This document shows positions 1 through 14,400 of a stretch of 64,000 nucleotides of DNA, one piece after another. The notes under the pieces are model-generated. The model was not told the DNA's origin. It saw only the letters and a list, made by a program, of their open reading frames with translations, and ran no database searches. Made by a program: the position numbers and the translations under genes. Positions within the stretch are counted from its first letter, which is position 1, and each line of letters begins with the position of its first letter. The DNA comes from Rotaria socialis (taxonomy: Eukaryota; Rotifera; Eurotatoria; Philodinida; Philodinidae): positions 62,001 to 126,000 of the forward strand of contig CAJNYU010004415.1 of the NCBI GenBank assembly GCA_905331475.1. The letters run 5' to 3'.

Positions 1-1654
1 GAAATAAAAATAATGAGTTGTAATCACCTATCATTATAAATAAAATTTTATAATCAATTCAGTGAAAACTTCCGACAAGTAATTTTATTTGTCGAACACG
101 CTGTCATTATACTTACTCGTAGCACGCAATTAAATAGATTGAACAATAATTTGTTACTTCTGTTTTTTTTATTTTCATTGTTCTTCAAATGTTTAGTGTA
201 TGCATAGATTTTAGAATAATTTCATTTATTTTTAAAATGTCATTCGGCATTGAAGAATATTTACATTATCGATTTGATTAAAGATTGCACCAGCACTTTT
301 TCTTGTCTGCCTATTTTTCAAGTGTAAACATGAAATAAACAAAAATTCGTTTACTTTTTCTTTTCTGTACTTCATACAAGTACTCTCGAAAGGGCCTTGC
401 ACTCTTTTCTTTTTCAAAAGAAAATATTTTTGTTGTTGAATTATCATGCTCTATATTTTATGTTTCCATCTTATGTCGCTACGTCTTGTTTTGCTTCAAG
501 CATCTAATTATTATTCTACTAATGGCAGATAAAATTAGACATTAGTTTTTTTTCCCGACTATCACTCGCGCTACATAATCTTCGATATAAAGATATTGCT
601 AATGTTGAATTGTGACATGAACAAAAATTAAATGACAAGTTAGTGAATGAATAAAAAAAAAAGAAAAGAGAACGTTCTATTGTAATGAGATATTTTACGT
701 TAAAAACTAACTATTTGAATATAATTAAATTCTTATTGAATCAGTAATTATCTATTTAGTCAAACCGTTACATATATTTTAAAGGTTAACATGTCCTACA
801 CCAGACAACACATTAAAAAAAACAATATGACATGTAAGGGTCTCATTTCTGTAATACGCAGAAGCAATTGTTAACATAGATTGAATTCCTGTAAAATGGC
901 GATTGCATTTTTAATGAGATTTTTTATTTCATTAAAAAAAGAACCACGTCCCACTCGTCATAATTAATGGAATAAGCGATTAAACATGTACAAGCATGCT
1001 TCTCAACAGAAACGAAAGCATTTTTCACAATTAATAAGTCTTTGAAAAACAAAACGAACAGCAAGACAGGGTGTTTTTATTGTGATCTCTTATATCTACT
1101 TTTATCAAATTTTATTTCACATAGTTTTTTTGTTTCACTTAGAGATCAACATTGAATGTGTCACAAATCATTTTCAAATTAAAAAAAAACAAATCAAACG
1201 ATTTCTAGTTATAAACTTTGCAAGAAAAGAAAACAAATTTAGATTAAACCAAGCTTACAAACAACAGTGAATAACAACAAACAAGCAAACAACAATATTT
1301 GAATAAAAGGAAAAAGAAAAAAGAGAAAAAACTAAACAAAACAAAATAAATTACGTATCACAGATTAACGAGATTCTGTCTTAAGGTCCTCATTATAGAA
1401 ACGTATGTAGGTATATTCCCATTATTCGTTTTCTTTCATATTTTCATTTTGTTTTTCGATTGATATTCGCGAACACAATGAGAATATAACAAAAAGAACA
1501 ACCAAAATCACAGACAATTGAAAGTATAAATAACTCGAAAATTTTTCTTTTCAGAATAAAAATAAAGTAACATACGAATCATGATGCGGCGTATAGTAGC
1601 ACCATTCGACTAATGACAATTCATTTAAAATAATGATTGATCTTATAAATAGAA
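1..1654. other. Gene-free A+T-rich flank
   Basis: No coding exon could be supported here. The sequence is A+T rich with many short homopolymer runs. It lies downstream of the minus-strand SKI-like gene and may hold its 3' untranslated region. A 71-codon open frame at 232-447 on the minus strand has no recognisable motif and no supporting splice signals. Confidence 0.5.
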
Positions 1655-4600
1655 TCACTGTTGAGCAAAATTTTGTCCGTCACATGATTTTACTGTACGT
1701 TTCTGTTCGTTGAAAAGCCACCGATTCGACCATCTCTACAAATAGAATAATATTCAAACTTGAGAATCAACCGTAGACAAAGCAAGGACTATTCTCTGAT
1801 TTATGGAGGCTTTTTTTCAATAATAAAATATTTCAGTCAATGAAAATTTCTACTCTCTCGATGAAAAAACTTCAAGCAAGTTGATTTGAAATCTAAATGC
1901 ATATATATTAGCAGCAGGAGCAATAGTAGTAGCTATTGGCTTTTATTTTTAGTAGTTCTTTTGTGTACCTGAACTAAATTGCTTGTTATTTTCTTTTTTT
2001 CCATTATACTAAATTTACTGAATGACGAGAGAATTTTGTTTGCGAAAGAAAAACATTATCAGGAAATAAATCGCAAGGATTTCCTATGTGCATGTGTCTT
2101 TTTTTTCTTTTGTATATCTTACCTTGCATAGGTAGTAAGATTTGTACAGAATTGATTCCATCTAAAAATCAGTTAAATTTAATCGAATAATTCAAAGAAA
2201 TGCTTTTTTTTTTGAAAATAACTTACAATCCAACTTTATATTCAGACATTTTTTCTGATGGTAATAATTGTATTGATGTCATATTTAAGGGCTGCTCATT
2301 TAGCATAAGTTCATCATCAACATGAGTCATAAATTGTTGTGGTGTAAATACTTGATCACAACGAAAACAATGTATACAACGATAATCAGGCTCATTAAAC
2401 CATGTTGGAAATAATTGTCCCATGGTATCAACTGATTTATTCGAATATGTTTTTGTATGTCGTACAACAAGTTTAGGTAATTTATCCATATCACAATAGC
2501 CACGTTCAGCAATAGCTCGTTGTAGATCGATGCTACGTGCTCGAACATTGGGCAGAGTTAATTCATGTGGTGTGTTTGGTGGACTAATTAATATGGATGA
2601 ATTTTGCGCAACAATAGATGTTGTTGGTGGTGCCCGAGACTGCAGTGGCGTTGGACGACGTGGCTGAGGATAGGGTTCCATTTTGCGTGTTGTCATTCCA
2701 TTCATCGGTGTATTGAGTGGTGGATATGGATAACGCATAGATGGATTCATATTTGGATTTGATGTTGGAGGAGGAGCCGATGGCCAATTTGATGATGATG
2801 ATGATGATGATGAAAAAGAAGATGGCGGCGGTGGCGGAACGAAATATGGTTTTGGAGATGGATAATGTGAATAGGGTGTAGTTGATGGTTGTGGTGGTAC
2901 AGAATCAATACGACGTTGTCTTCGATTCATAGATGATGATAAATTTTGAGCATCGGGTGTTTGTGAAGGTTCACGTTTAAATGTTTGTGCTGTTGATGTT
3001 GGAACAGCATATTGACGATAGATAAGTCTTTCATTGGGTGTTAATTTATCTGTTGAATGTTGTGCTTGTACAGGTGGCTGAGGGAAACAGCAAGGTAAAC
3101 GACATGGTAATGACGTAGGCGGTGATGCTTGCATTTTAATTGATACTTGTTGTTCAGGTGTTAATTGATGATAATAATTTGGTTTCCTCACAATGGGCAT
3201 AACAAGAGACGATGACATGTGGTGATTATTATTATGATGATTGTTATTATTATTTGATGGTGATGAATATATTAGACTATGAGAATTTTGTTGCATGTCA
3301 TAGGAATTTGTTGTAGGCATTTCTTTTTGTTTTTTTATTGTTGGATATGGCATTGAAGAAGAAAATGGATAAACATAAGGATTTCCATTATTAAGACTTG
3401 TTGGAGGATGATAATGTGAAAGAGAATTTGATGGTTGTGGAATATTTTGTGATTGATCACGGTAGATATAAGATTCTTGATGATAAACACCATAGGATGA
3501 TGAACGATAAGGCGATGGTGGCACTGGATGACGTAGAGGAGTTGGTTTTGTTAGCATAGCAGGATTATTAGGCCCATAAGGTATCGAACGTGATACAATA
3601 TTCGAAGGCGTTCGTGTTGTTGAATCCAAAACAGGAACGTTTGGCAATACGTTTGGTTTGCTTGTTAACGTTGGCTTTTTGCACTTGATTTTATGTCGTT
3701 GATTGGCAGGTTCGACATTTTCTTCAACATTAACAATCATAGGCATTGAAAAGCTTTCATCGGTTAAATCGATAGCTTCGGCTGGTGTTTTAGTATTTAG
3801 TTTTGTATTACTATCTACTAATGGTAAATTTTTAATTGATACGTTCTCTTTTTTATTACACGTTACCAATGATAAACTAAATGAACGACGTACGAGACTT
3901 TTATTTTGTTGTTTACGATAGGTGAACGACTTCGAACGGTATAGGCACCGTGAATAATTTGTTGATGATGTAGGTAAATGAACTTTGCTTGCACTTGACG
4001 TATCATTAATATCATTATTATATGAATTCAAAATACGCCATTTCTTTGGCATGTTCATCACCGAAGATGATGCAGATAATGATGATGATGATGATGATGA
4101 TGAACACAGTTTATTAATGGGAGTACCGTCTGTAGGGCTAGAAATTAAAGCTTGTTTTTAATTAATAATTCAATAGTATTTCAGAGAATCTTTTTTTTTC
4201 TCTTTGAGGTGGTTACACGAATACATATTTAATAACTATTATTAAATGTCTAGGATGATATTTCATGATTCTTGTTAATAACAGATATTTTCCTCACTCG
4301 TCTAGTGCTCTAGAATTATTTCTTAAGTCCCTTTGATGGAAAGAAAACCTCATTAATATTAGTTGATCATTTTCATTTCTTTAGAGATGATAAATTATTT
4401 GCAGAACATTGTACAAGAAGACTTAAAGAGAAATACTATCTTTCGGTAAGATTCAAATATTAATTTGATGCAGCTATTTATATGAATAGAGATTATGCAA
4501 CACTGATTTTCTAAGAAAATGAGAGACTTTAGTCTTGAATAGGCATTAAAAATCATGTAAACGGTCTGAACTTAATCCGTCGGTAGCGTAAGTCTCTGAA

Positions 4601-7600
4601 TAAAAAACTCTATTTCAATTAATTTTTAATCTATCTACTTTCTTTGGATAATACTTACAGTCATGAATCTTATATTAAAGATGAATAAAACTATGACTTA
4701 GAGGCTTAAGTATTTATTGGTTTTTCTTAGTGTTACTTAAATCCCATAGGTAACCAATTTTTATTTTCTATTTTGTTTTCTCTTTTTGATCTTGAATATT
4801 CACATGACGCTAAGAACTTGTTCGCCCGTACATGTCTCATCATCTATCATGATATTTAACAAGATTGATTTCTATAAATAAATAATCATGTAAACATCTC
4901 GATTAATCAAAATTGATCAATTTTCTGTAATAAAAAAAAACAGGAAAGATCGTAGCGTTTTTTATAGTAAAAACCAAAACTCCAAAGGGGATTCCGTGTT
5001 TACATATTATCGAAGTTCATATGAACATGTTCTTTTTTCACAAGCATTAATTTATAGACTACATGAAAATATTTGTTGTAGGAAAAAAAATTAAGATTTC
5101 GAATGGTCCAATGTTCTTGTGAATAGAGTAATAGTATTTCTATTTTTGCCTTTTCTTTTTCAATTAAAATCCTAATCAAATTCAATGGAATTTTTGAGGG
5201 TTGATGTTAATCAAACTACTTATACTTTCGAAGCTTTTTTTTTATGAATAATAAAAATTATTCTTACTCGTATGAATTCAATCGATTTACATTCATAGAG
5301 GTTTGAGTCGTTTGTTCATTATTTAAATTAAATCTTGAAACAGTTTGTTGGTACTGTTGATGAAGTTTATCGAAATGCATATGTTGTGTACTGTCATTTT
5401 GTTGTTTAATAATAGTTGATTTTGATATGATTTCTGATTCGGTCGTTGCAACCGTTGACGTTGATGTCGTTGTCGTCGTTGTAGTTGTTTCGGCACTAGT
5501 TGCTGTCGTAGTTGAAGAAACAGTTTCATTTGTTGAAAATATATTACAACTAACAGGACCATTACATTGTATAAAGATTCCGAATTGTGTTGGTGCTAAT
5601 GATGGTGTTTCATTTGGTTTAGGTTTTTTCGTGACGATTTTAAGGCGTTTCCGAGGCTCATCATTATGTTCATCGCCTGCGTCATCATCACCCGATGAGA
5701 GACGTTTCGTAGTCATTGGTAAATGTAAAACTGAAAAAAGAAAGCAAAAGAAAAAGAAACCTTTATTGTAATGTAAACGTATGCATGTATAAACAAATAA
5801 AAGGAAAAAAGGAGAGAATTCTCATTTTTACCTTTGTCCTTTAATAGAACAGGTGTTGGTGTTTGTCTATAGCTACGCATTTCATCAATTATTTGATTGA
5901 TATTTTTTTCACGCTGTTGATTTTCATTTTCGTCTATAGAAAAACAAAAAGACATAACTCAATGAAAATGAATAGATCAGAAAAAATAGATTCTAACTTA
6001 GATTTGTGAATGTTACAAGTAGTTGTCTTAGTTTATTTAAATAACTCGACGAATTTATTGATATAAGCCGATAACGAGTATCATTAGATTTTTTCAATGA
6101 TGGAATCTGTTGTTCAATAGATATTTTTTCTGATAATGTTACTTGCTTTATCATGATTGATTCAGATTTCAATAGTAAATTTATGAATTCATCTAATGTA
6201 CATAGAGATGAAAATACTTTCACATACAAGTCTTCTAGACAATAGAATATTGAGCCCATACGAGAGATGGTTAGTATGCTAGCGATATTATCAAATGAAA
6301 TATTTGATAAAATAGAATCATTTGATGATAGTCCATAAGAATTTTCATTTATAGAAAGACTTTTCGAATTCGTGCTATTCGACATCGTAGAAGATAAAAG
6401 ATGTTTATGTGAATTTTTTCGACGAGCTATTAATCGACTTCGATTTTGTTGAAGATACGTTTGTCGCATAAAATTAGTCGGGAGAAAAAATGTTCGAATA
6501 AATTTATTTGATATTTTATGAGTGCGATCGTTTAACAACCGATTTGAGCGACGTTTTCGAGTAGAACGAATTGATTTTGAATTAGTTATTGATTTCGTTA
6601 TGAAATTTAATGAACGCTTGGATTTGTTTATAGATTGCTTGTCTAAAAGAAATACAAAACGAGAAGGATTTTTCAAGATAGTTTTTGATTAGTAGACAAA
6701 GAATAAATTCTCATACCTTGTGAATAATTTGTTTTATATTGTTCATTCCGCGTTAGATTTTCTTTAGAATCAATTGTAGTTGTTATAATATTAGTTTGTT
6801 CGTAGTCGTCATCAACATTTGTTTCATCCTCATCAAGGACAATTATTAATGGCTCATCAATATTATCTGTTGAAACAGGCGACGATATTAGATGATTACT
6901 AACATAAGGATCGATGTTTTCCTCTTTAGTATCTGATTGAAAATTTTTGTCTAAAGAAAAAATTTAAAACTAGTATAACATAGATGAAATAACTTCATTA
7001 TCAGATATTTATTATTAAAATCGACAAAATAACCGAAATAGTTTGTCTAAGATACATTGAATTCTTAAGAAACGACTAGAATGACGCAAATCAACATGGC
7101 ATTATTAAGGCAGCGTTTCTCTTCCATTGATGTATAGGATGCATTAAGAGATAAAATAAAATAAAAAATTACGTTTGTTCGCAAAAGGCAAGAGTGCCAG
7201 ATGTATAGTTATATCTATGATTGTCTCTAACGAAAATAGGCAGCAGTTATCAGTTGATTTTTCCTCTTTTATCTATTCTGGGAACCATCGTTCGATTGTT
7301 TAACAAGTCGCGAAAGGACGCATTCGTTAAAATAAGAGCTTCTTAGAAAATACACAAATTATAATCAAACAACAATGAGAAAGAAATTTCTTATTCTTGC
7401 TGACTATGAGCCAGCAAAGAAAAGAATACTTATAGAAACTTGTTTTCATCGTTGCAGGGTTAATAGTTATATCCAAGAACTCTCATTCTGCAAGACTGGA
7501 CTTTTCAGGGTTTGTTTATTAATTTGAAATGGAAGTTTTGTAACAATATAAGCCTTAGCGAACGTGGCTAGTAGACATAATCAAAAAGGAACGAAGGAGA

Positions 7601-8098
7601 AATTATGCCTGTCGCTTTAGTTTAACCAGAAGAATATACCTGAAAGAAGAACTTTCACTAAAATAATAATTATAATAAATCGTAACCGTAATGTAAAAAA
7701 CGCATGACTGCCCAGAAATAGTAGAGTTCTCAAAATACGCTGTCTGACCCAAACAAGAAAGATCAAACAAATTAAATGAATTCTTATTTTAGCATCCATT
7801 ATATATAGTACTCGATGATATTCAGGTTTGCACTGAACAAAAAGAAGATATGCATACGCACGAGTACGTCGGAAAATAGATCAATCAATTGATTAATGTT
7901 AATAATAATAATATAAATAGGCAAGCACAAAATTAAACGGATCTAATTGTCACGTATTCAGTGTTTACCGTGTTGATCTGATGCTAGATTTATGTCAGTC
8001 TCATTATAGTGTTGTTGATGTTGTTGCTTTTTATGATAATCGCTAGAAAATATAGTTAGTTGTTCGAATATTCTATTATTACTTGCATGCTTAATCAT
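1655..8098 (-). CDS. SKI/SNO-like nuclear protein, nine exons, 1217 aa
   Basis: Exons run from high to low coordinates: 8098-7969, 6950-6717, 6642-5998, 5933-5832, 5730-5268, 4137-2227, 2161-2123, 2017-1969 and 1735-1655. Every junction keeps phase and the sum is 1218 codons including the stop. The last two small exons and the GTTAGA donor at the end of exon 3 are the weakest parts. Most of the protein is low complexity, rich in Ser, Pro, Asn and Gln, with a poly-Ser run from ATC/TCA repeats. Near residues 1111-1130 there is CIHCFRC followed by a F-x-x-H stretch, resembling the zinc-binding SAND-like SMAD4-binding domain of SKI, SnoN and SKOR proteins (CIQCLDC...PPHKFVVH). A Trp a few tens of residues later also fits. 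I see no upstream Dachshund-homology domain. If the assignment is right it is a transcriptional co-regulator; the family call is tentative, the gene structure is firmer. The start ATG follows a CCACAG acceptor directly. Confidence 0.6.
4070..4101 (+). repeat. ATG/TCA trinucleotide repeat inside a coding exon
   Basis: A run of gatgat units on the plus strand. On the minus strand it is read as TCA codons and encodes a serine tract in exon 6 of the SKI-like gene. Such tracts vary readily in length. Confidence 0.75.
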
Positions 8099-8383
8099 CT
8101 GTGGACGAAAGTAATATTCATATGAAGTAAAAATCAAAAAGAACGTCTAGATTTTGCTCAAATAATACGATGATAGACGATCATTTATTTAGATTTTAAA
8201 AGGACCAAGAGGAGATTGAAGAAATGAGACTGTAAAAAAAAAGAACGCGCGAGATTTCTATATAAATGAAAAAAAAGTAGAAGCAGAAGGAAAGAAGAAA
8301 AGAAAATTTTTCTTTTGTCTTCATTTTCCTTTTTTTCTCGTTGAGATTGTCTAAAAAATAAAGGAAAAAAGAAGAACTAATCG

Positions 8384-8403
8384 AGCAGCAGCAGCAGCAG
8401 CAG
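8384..8403 (+). repeat. (CAG)n microsatellite
   Basis: About six tandem AGC/CAG units, followed by a GATGATGAG stretch. It lies outside any supported exon. Confidence 0.8.
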
Positions 8404-11400
8404 AACGATGATGAGAAGAGAAAATGTCTTTAATAGACATTAAATGGAACATGTTACTACAATTTATACTGAATGAACAATGTGAAAAGGCGTGACGCAA
8501 TTTTTTTGACAATTTTCTAATATGCGAAAGAAGAAGAAGAAAAATGGGACAGCCAGTGTCTCTTACACGTGTTTCATGTCTTCATTAGAGTGTACTAACT
8601 CTTCGATTTACTGAAGAGCTCTCTTTCTCGCCTCTCTAGTTTTTTTGTCGGTTTATTCACGGATCCGTAGGGTCAGCGGAAAAGGAGTGAAACAAAGGAC
8701 TTACTCTTTTAATAAAGGATAATTATGAGCAATATGTGCATTGAATTAGAAGGGAAAAAAGGATTCCTCTGTTCTTTAGTTAATACGATTATATTCTCTT
8801 TTTCTTGTTCACATCAGAGAGAAAAAGCACATCAATTTTTTTCTGGGATTTTTTCACACTTGTTTAAATATTGTCAATGAGAAAAAATCCTCTATTCCTA
8901 ACATCTGCAATAGACTAGGGTGTTTGTTTCTGCTTTAAATGTTCCTCTTGTTCATAGAAAGTTCTAGGTCATTGTAGAATTCAATGCGATCTGGGAAAAA
9001 ATAACGCATACCAAGATAATTAAATGTAAAGTACTACCTGGTTTACGTTGATAATGCCACTACGGCCGCTCTATGTATGTTTTAAAAAGATTTGAGGAGA
9101 TTTTTTTTGTCACTTTCCTTTTTTTTTATAGAAATGGGAATATGATTTGTATTTGTGCAGAGAAAAAAAGGTGCCATCGGGTGATTAATATTTATTTTGG
9201 CTTCGGAGAGTCTACTTAATTTTCTTTCTCTTTTTTTAATGAATAACAATAATATGTAAACACTCGTAAGCAAGAAATACTTATTATCCGAAACGATGCC
9301 ATTGATTATAATTGAAATTCTATTGTTCAGAAGGCTTTTGCATATTTGAATTGTATTTTTTTTATATTACACTTTCAAATTATTGAATATTTGCTGATTC
9401 TTTAAAGAGAAAAAAGCATAATGATTTCGTATTAGTTGAAAAGAAAAAGACATTTATCGGTATTCTTTCGTAATCTACTCCTCGTCAACTAATTTTTATA
9501 CTATTTCTGTAACTTGTATTAAAACCGAATTGAAAAGTTTTTGTGTTTTTTCTATCTAGCTTTTTTTTTTTGTTGAGCATCTTATAATAGACTTTGGTGG
9601 AAAGAAAAACATTTTATTTTCATCTGAGAATATTCAAGATCAAAGTCTACATGTTCGCGTGTAAAAATCCACTTAACTTTTCTAGATCATTCGCTTCTCT
9701 ATTTTATCGAGTACATCTTACGAAAAATTCAAACTGAATAATCTTTGCAAATGAGTCCCAATATATTTATACTATTTTATGTAACAAAAATAATAAATAA
9801 GTAAACGATGGCGTATTTCAGTATTTTTAAATCGTCTACCAGAAAAAAAAATATTAGCTCTCATTTGCAGACTGTTGACGAAGAAAATAATCGAAATGAA
9901 GAGAAAAAAGGTTTGCAGAAACATACCCATCATAGAACCCTTCGGGGCGTAAACACTTTTATTTTGAAAGGTTTCAATTTGTTCACTATTAGCAATTTCA
10001 AATCCTTAAAGAAAAATCGACGACCTATTTGTTGTCATGCTGTCGAGGTTATATCAACAGCAACGCGAATAAAAACTCAATGGAAGAAATGACTAATGAA
10101 TGTGTAAATAATAGACTTTCTCTTTTTGAATATGTCTACACAAAAGAAAAAGTATTCGTTCACTTAACTGCCAAGGATATATTTAAAACACGAAAAAAAA
10201 ACACGCAGACGTCATTATATATTTTAGTTCTCTTGACATTATTCTCTAACTAAAATAGCTGTGCCAATTATTTCTTTGTAACTAATTTTCTTTTTGATAA
10301 ACAAATAATTCATACGAATGAATAACAAAAAGACTAGAGGAAAAAAAGAAAACAAAACGACAAGTAAATAATGCGAACCTTTACCCTTCAAAAGACTCAT
10401 CATCCGTGACGAGATATTGCTTGACTCGTTTACATGTAAACAATGCTTACCGCGTGACATATTGTGTATTCGATAAAAAAAATATTATTGAACGCTTTCG
10501 ATATCGTAAGTTTTATTTATGCTAATATGAACAATAATAGCAAAAATAATAATAATAAACTTTAAGTACAATTTACGTTATGAATAAACATATGGCATGA
10601 TAAAATAACTTAAAAACTTATATTTTAGATAGTTTTCAAGTGACACCTATTCACGACACGTGCTCGCCCGGATGTCAGTTTTGCATGAGTGGATATACGC
10701 AGGGAGGGACAGTGCAACGCTATTACGATCTATCTTTTTTGCAATCGATCACATATGTAGATAGTAATTATTTTTTTCTGTGACTTACTCGTTATGTCCT
10801 TCATTTTTTATGATTGAAAAACGATTGATCTAAATAAACGACTAATTTTCTTTCGTCTTGCCTATATCGTTTCGATAATGAAAATGATAGTAACTTCCGG
10901 TGTAAATGTGTTACGCGCCTGTTTTGTGTCATGATCGATACTGATTTTTAAAAAGGACCAACGCTCGCCTACGAATATATCTGCAGGTGCGCATTGATGT
11001 ATAAATAAATGTACACCGATGCGTGAGAAAATGAAACAGCCGCGTAATGTAGATAAAAAAATCACGGCGAAGAATAGAGACAATACTGCGACTAAAAAAA
11101 GAAAATAACTAATAATTACAGTCAATAGCAAAGATGAGGTTTGCCAAACTATGAGTGTGAACGTCACAGCCAATCATTAAAAATTCTATTTTGAGGAAAA
11201 AGTCAATTATAATGAAACAAAAGAAGCAACTTATTCAGTTTTCCGTTGTTTATTGTTTCTACAAATAAAACAAACACTTCAGTCCTTTTATTTCTCAGAG
11301 TATTCAAAATAATGACGAACGAAAAATCAATTTTCTTTACTTACATAGGTTTTTTTGAGAATGTAAAACGAATAGTCTTATCTTTGTGTCCACTGTCATA

Positions 11401-14400
11401 TGATAAGGGAGAATTTTCTTCTCTTTCTCACATTTTTATTTATATATGAAGATTACACAACTCAAGGGCATTTATCAAATTTCATGTTTTATCTTCCATT
11501 GCGATTTGGAGTGCATTTTGTACGCATAGAAGGAGCTGCTAAAGCCCTACTGACCTCTGTACTGTTACAAACTGAAGTGAATGTTTGCTTTAATGTGTTT
11601 TTTTTTCGTTAAAATTAAGAATGATAAGATAAGAAGAAACAGTATATGTGTAAGTCTTTGGATTTTATAATCATAGCTAGAATATCTTTCAAAACAGAAG
11701 CACTTATATATCATTGATATACTATGATACTAAAAGCAAATTCTTATTCTTTAAGTAAATAACTGATCAGTAACGTCTATGTTATCGTTTACATGATGAT
11801 TTCTTATCTAATCTTTGAAAAATTTTCATATCATACTCTTCGTCTTGGCCTTTTCTTTCCTTTTTTGTCTAATCATTGAAAATGATGCAAAAACTAGTCA
11901 ATGTTCTTAGTCATCTATTTTCTATTTTAGCATTCACTTACAAGATTGCGGCGTATACAACATATTGAATTGCTATTTCTTTCTTTTTCTTCTTTTATCA
12001 AGGACAGTTGATATTCATTGCATAAAATCAGCTTTACTACAAGCATACGTACTTCTATTCACCGGCTTTTATATTCTCAAACAAATATGTCTAAGAGTAC
12101 ATTATTTGTTACTGGTAGAAATAAAAGCAGTGTTTGAAATACGTTTATATTGAGAATAAAAATCTATACGGAGTAATATGATTCAATTTTATTTGTTCGA
12201 ATGAAGAGAAAATAAAAGGGAAAAAGAACTGCTAAAAGCTATATATTATCGCTGAAGATTTGCCGAAAGTTATTTTTACACGTATTTAGAAAGGTTTTTC
12301 GTGTACTTCTACACAAATCGGTCATTCTTTCGTCTTGAATGTTTTACTGTTTGATTTATACTCATTCATCAATTGTATACTTATTGGTTCTCAGATACTT
12401 CTCTGCACTATTTACTCTTTCAAAATAAACGCTGAATTAAATTTTTGAAAATAGAACAACTCTGTCTTTATACATGGCATACAAAAATGAGGACAAAGAA
12501 ATTGCTACTATTGAAAACTTGCCTTCCGTCTACAGTAAAATGGGATTCGTAACGTCGTTGTTTTGTTTTATATTTTTTCTTTTTCTCGCTACTTGAAATT
12601 TTCTCTTTTTCTCACCGTATGGCATCAAATTACGAGTATTTATGGATGCTAAAGATTGATTGTGCCCTTCGCTAGTGTATTTTACTAATCTTTTTTGGCT
12701 CATTTCATATCAACATTTTTATAACAAATGATAGTGATCAAAGAAAACAAATCGTGTTCTATAACTAGTTCTTCTAACACTGAACATGCATTATCTATTC
12801 ATTTTTAATGAACAACACAGACTGGACATTAATTTGCACGAGGTCAATTTCATATGCAGATTTTAATCATCCATGTACTCAACGATAAGACTTAGCATGC
12901 AATGATCCAAATGAACAAGACGTAAAATTGAATTCATTTGGCTTCGTTTGACGAGGCGTGATTTTGTTTTATGACAATGTCATCTCTAATGCTTCCACAG
13001 TTTTTAAAAATTTAAAAAAGGCGTTAAAAAATAACAACCGTGTAATAACAAACGAGAGCGAACTCAAGCGATAAAATATTTTTGAAGCAAATAGAATCAA
13101 AGCAGTTTTCATACGCTTTTATTATAGGTAACAATAACTAGCGACAAACTTGAGGTTCTTATATAATAATAAATATTTCTCATCATTAAAAGTTCCGCCA
13201 CTTATAATCGAGTGAAAGCTCTTATTTTTAAAGTGTTCTATAACAAGCCACTAATACATCGAACTTACAGTATTTTTTTAATATCTTTCGAATGCTCTTC
13301 AAGGATGTAAAAAAAAACACCTGTGTGTATTTTAGGCATTTTCTAGTAGCAACTATAAGGTAATAGAAAGTTTTGATATATGCGTACTTTTAAATACGAT
13401 TGTATCACAATACTTCAAAGTATCTTATACGTTTTGTCTTGTTCAACAGTCATTTTGCGTAAATTTAATTTCAAGTTTACAATCTTTTTTTCTATATACT
13501 CTAGTAGAATACCGAACGATCTTAGGAAATCGATAGGAAATCAAATTTTTGTTGAGTAAAAACAGAAATGAAAACTTTTGTTGTATGCAAATATCAGTTT
13601 TATGCTATGCATTTATTCTAATAATAATTATGTTATATTAAAAAAAGAAATAGAATTGCACTAAATGAGAAAAAAACGAATTCTGTTCGTCTCGTTTATT
13701 TTTGTTTTAAGTACCATAAACGATTACTTTCTTTTCTCATTCCTATAATCAATCGTATAATTGGAAAATTATAGTAGAAAAGAAAATGGACTCTATCTGC
13801 ATAGATTTGTATTGAAAAGAAAATGTTAATGTATTCGTGATTTATTCAAAACGTTTTCAGACGGTATTATATTCGTGCATGAACAAGAAATGACCTGAAT
13901 AAATAAGTTCTTTAAAAAAAACGAGTCCAACGCAACCTGTGATTAGCGTCGTTTTTTTTCTCATTCTGCCATTCATGTTCGAATATACTGAATAGCGTCT
14001 TGTAAAGCATCTATTTAGCATTAATAACTAACTGAGCACAAGCTACTTTGAAGATGCTGCTTATTAACGACTGCTGTGAGACTACACTAAGTACTTCAAT
14101 CCCATAGCGGTACTACGTTTTGTCAAAAAAGAACACATAATATGGTTACTGAGGAAAAACTTGACCTGTACGAAACCGAAACGTACAGAATTAATAAATA
14201 AGATTAAGAAAAAGAAAATACATGTTCATATAATATTGCTAAATATGAAATGATGATGTACTCTAATGTCTATTAGTTTAAATCAATTCAAATAGAAAAA
14301 AAAGCCTATAGTTATCATTCGTCGAATGCATTTTTTTTAAATTGATCAATTTCATGCGTGGATTTTGAACTCGAAGGGGCCTGCAAAGTGTAATATAAAC

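Noticed and set aside
5427-5771. Plus-strand Val-rich frame opposite the SKI-like gene
   Set aside because: It is the antisense shadow of a Thr-rich exon whose minus-strand frame fits the spliced gene.
10862-11173. Minus-strand hydrophobic 103-codon frame resembling a small membrane protein
   Set aside because: It starts at TTG with no ATG, has no partner exons and lies in A+T-rich non-coding DNA where T-rich codons give hydrophobic frames by chance.
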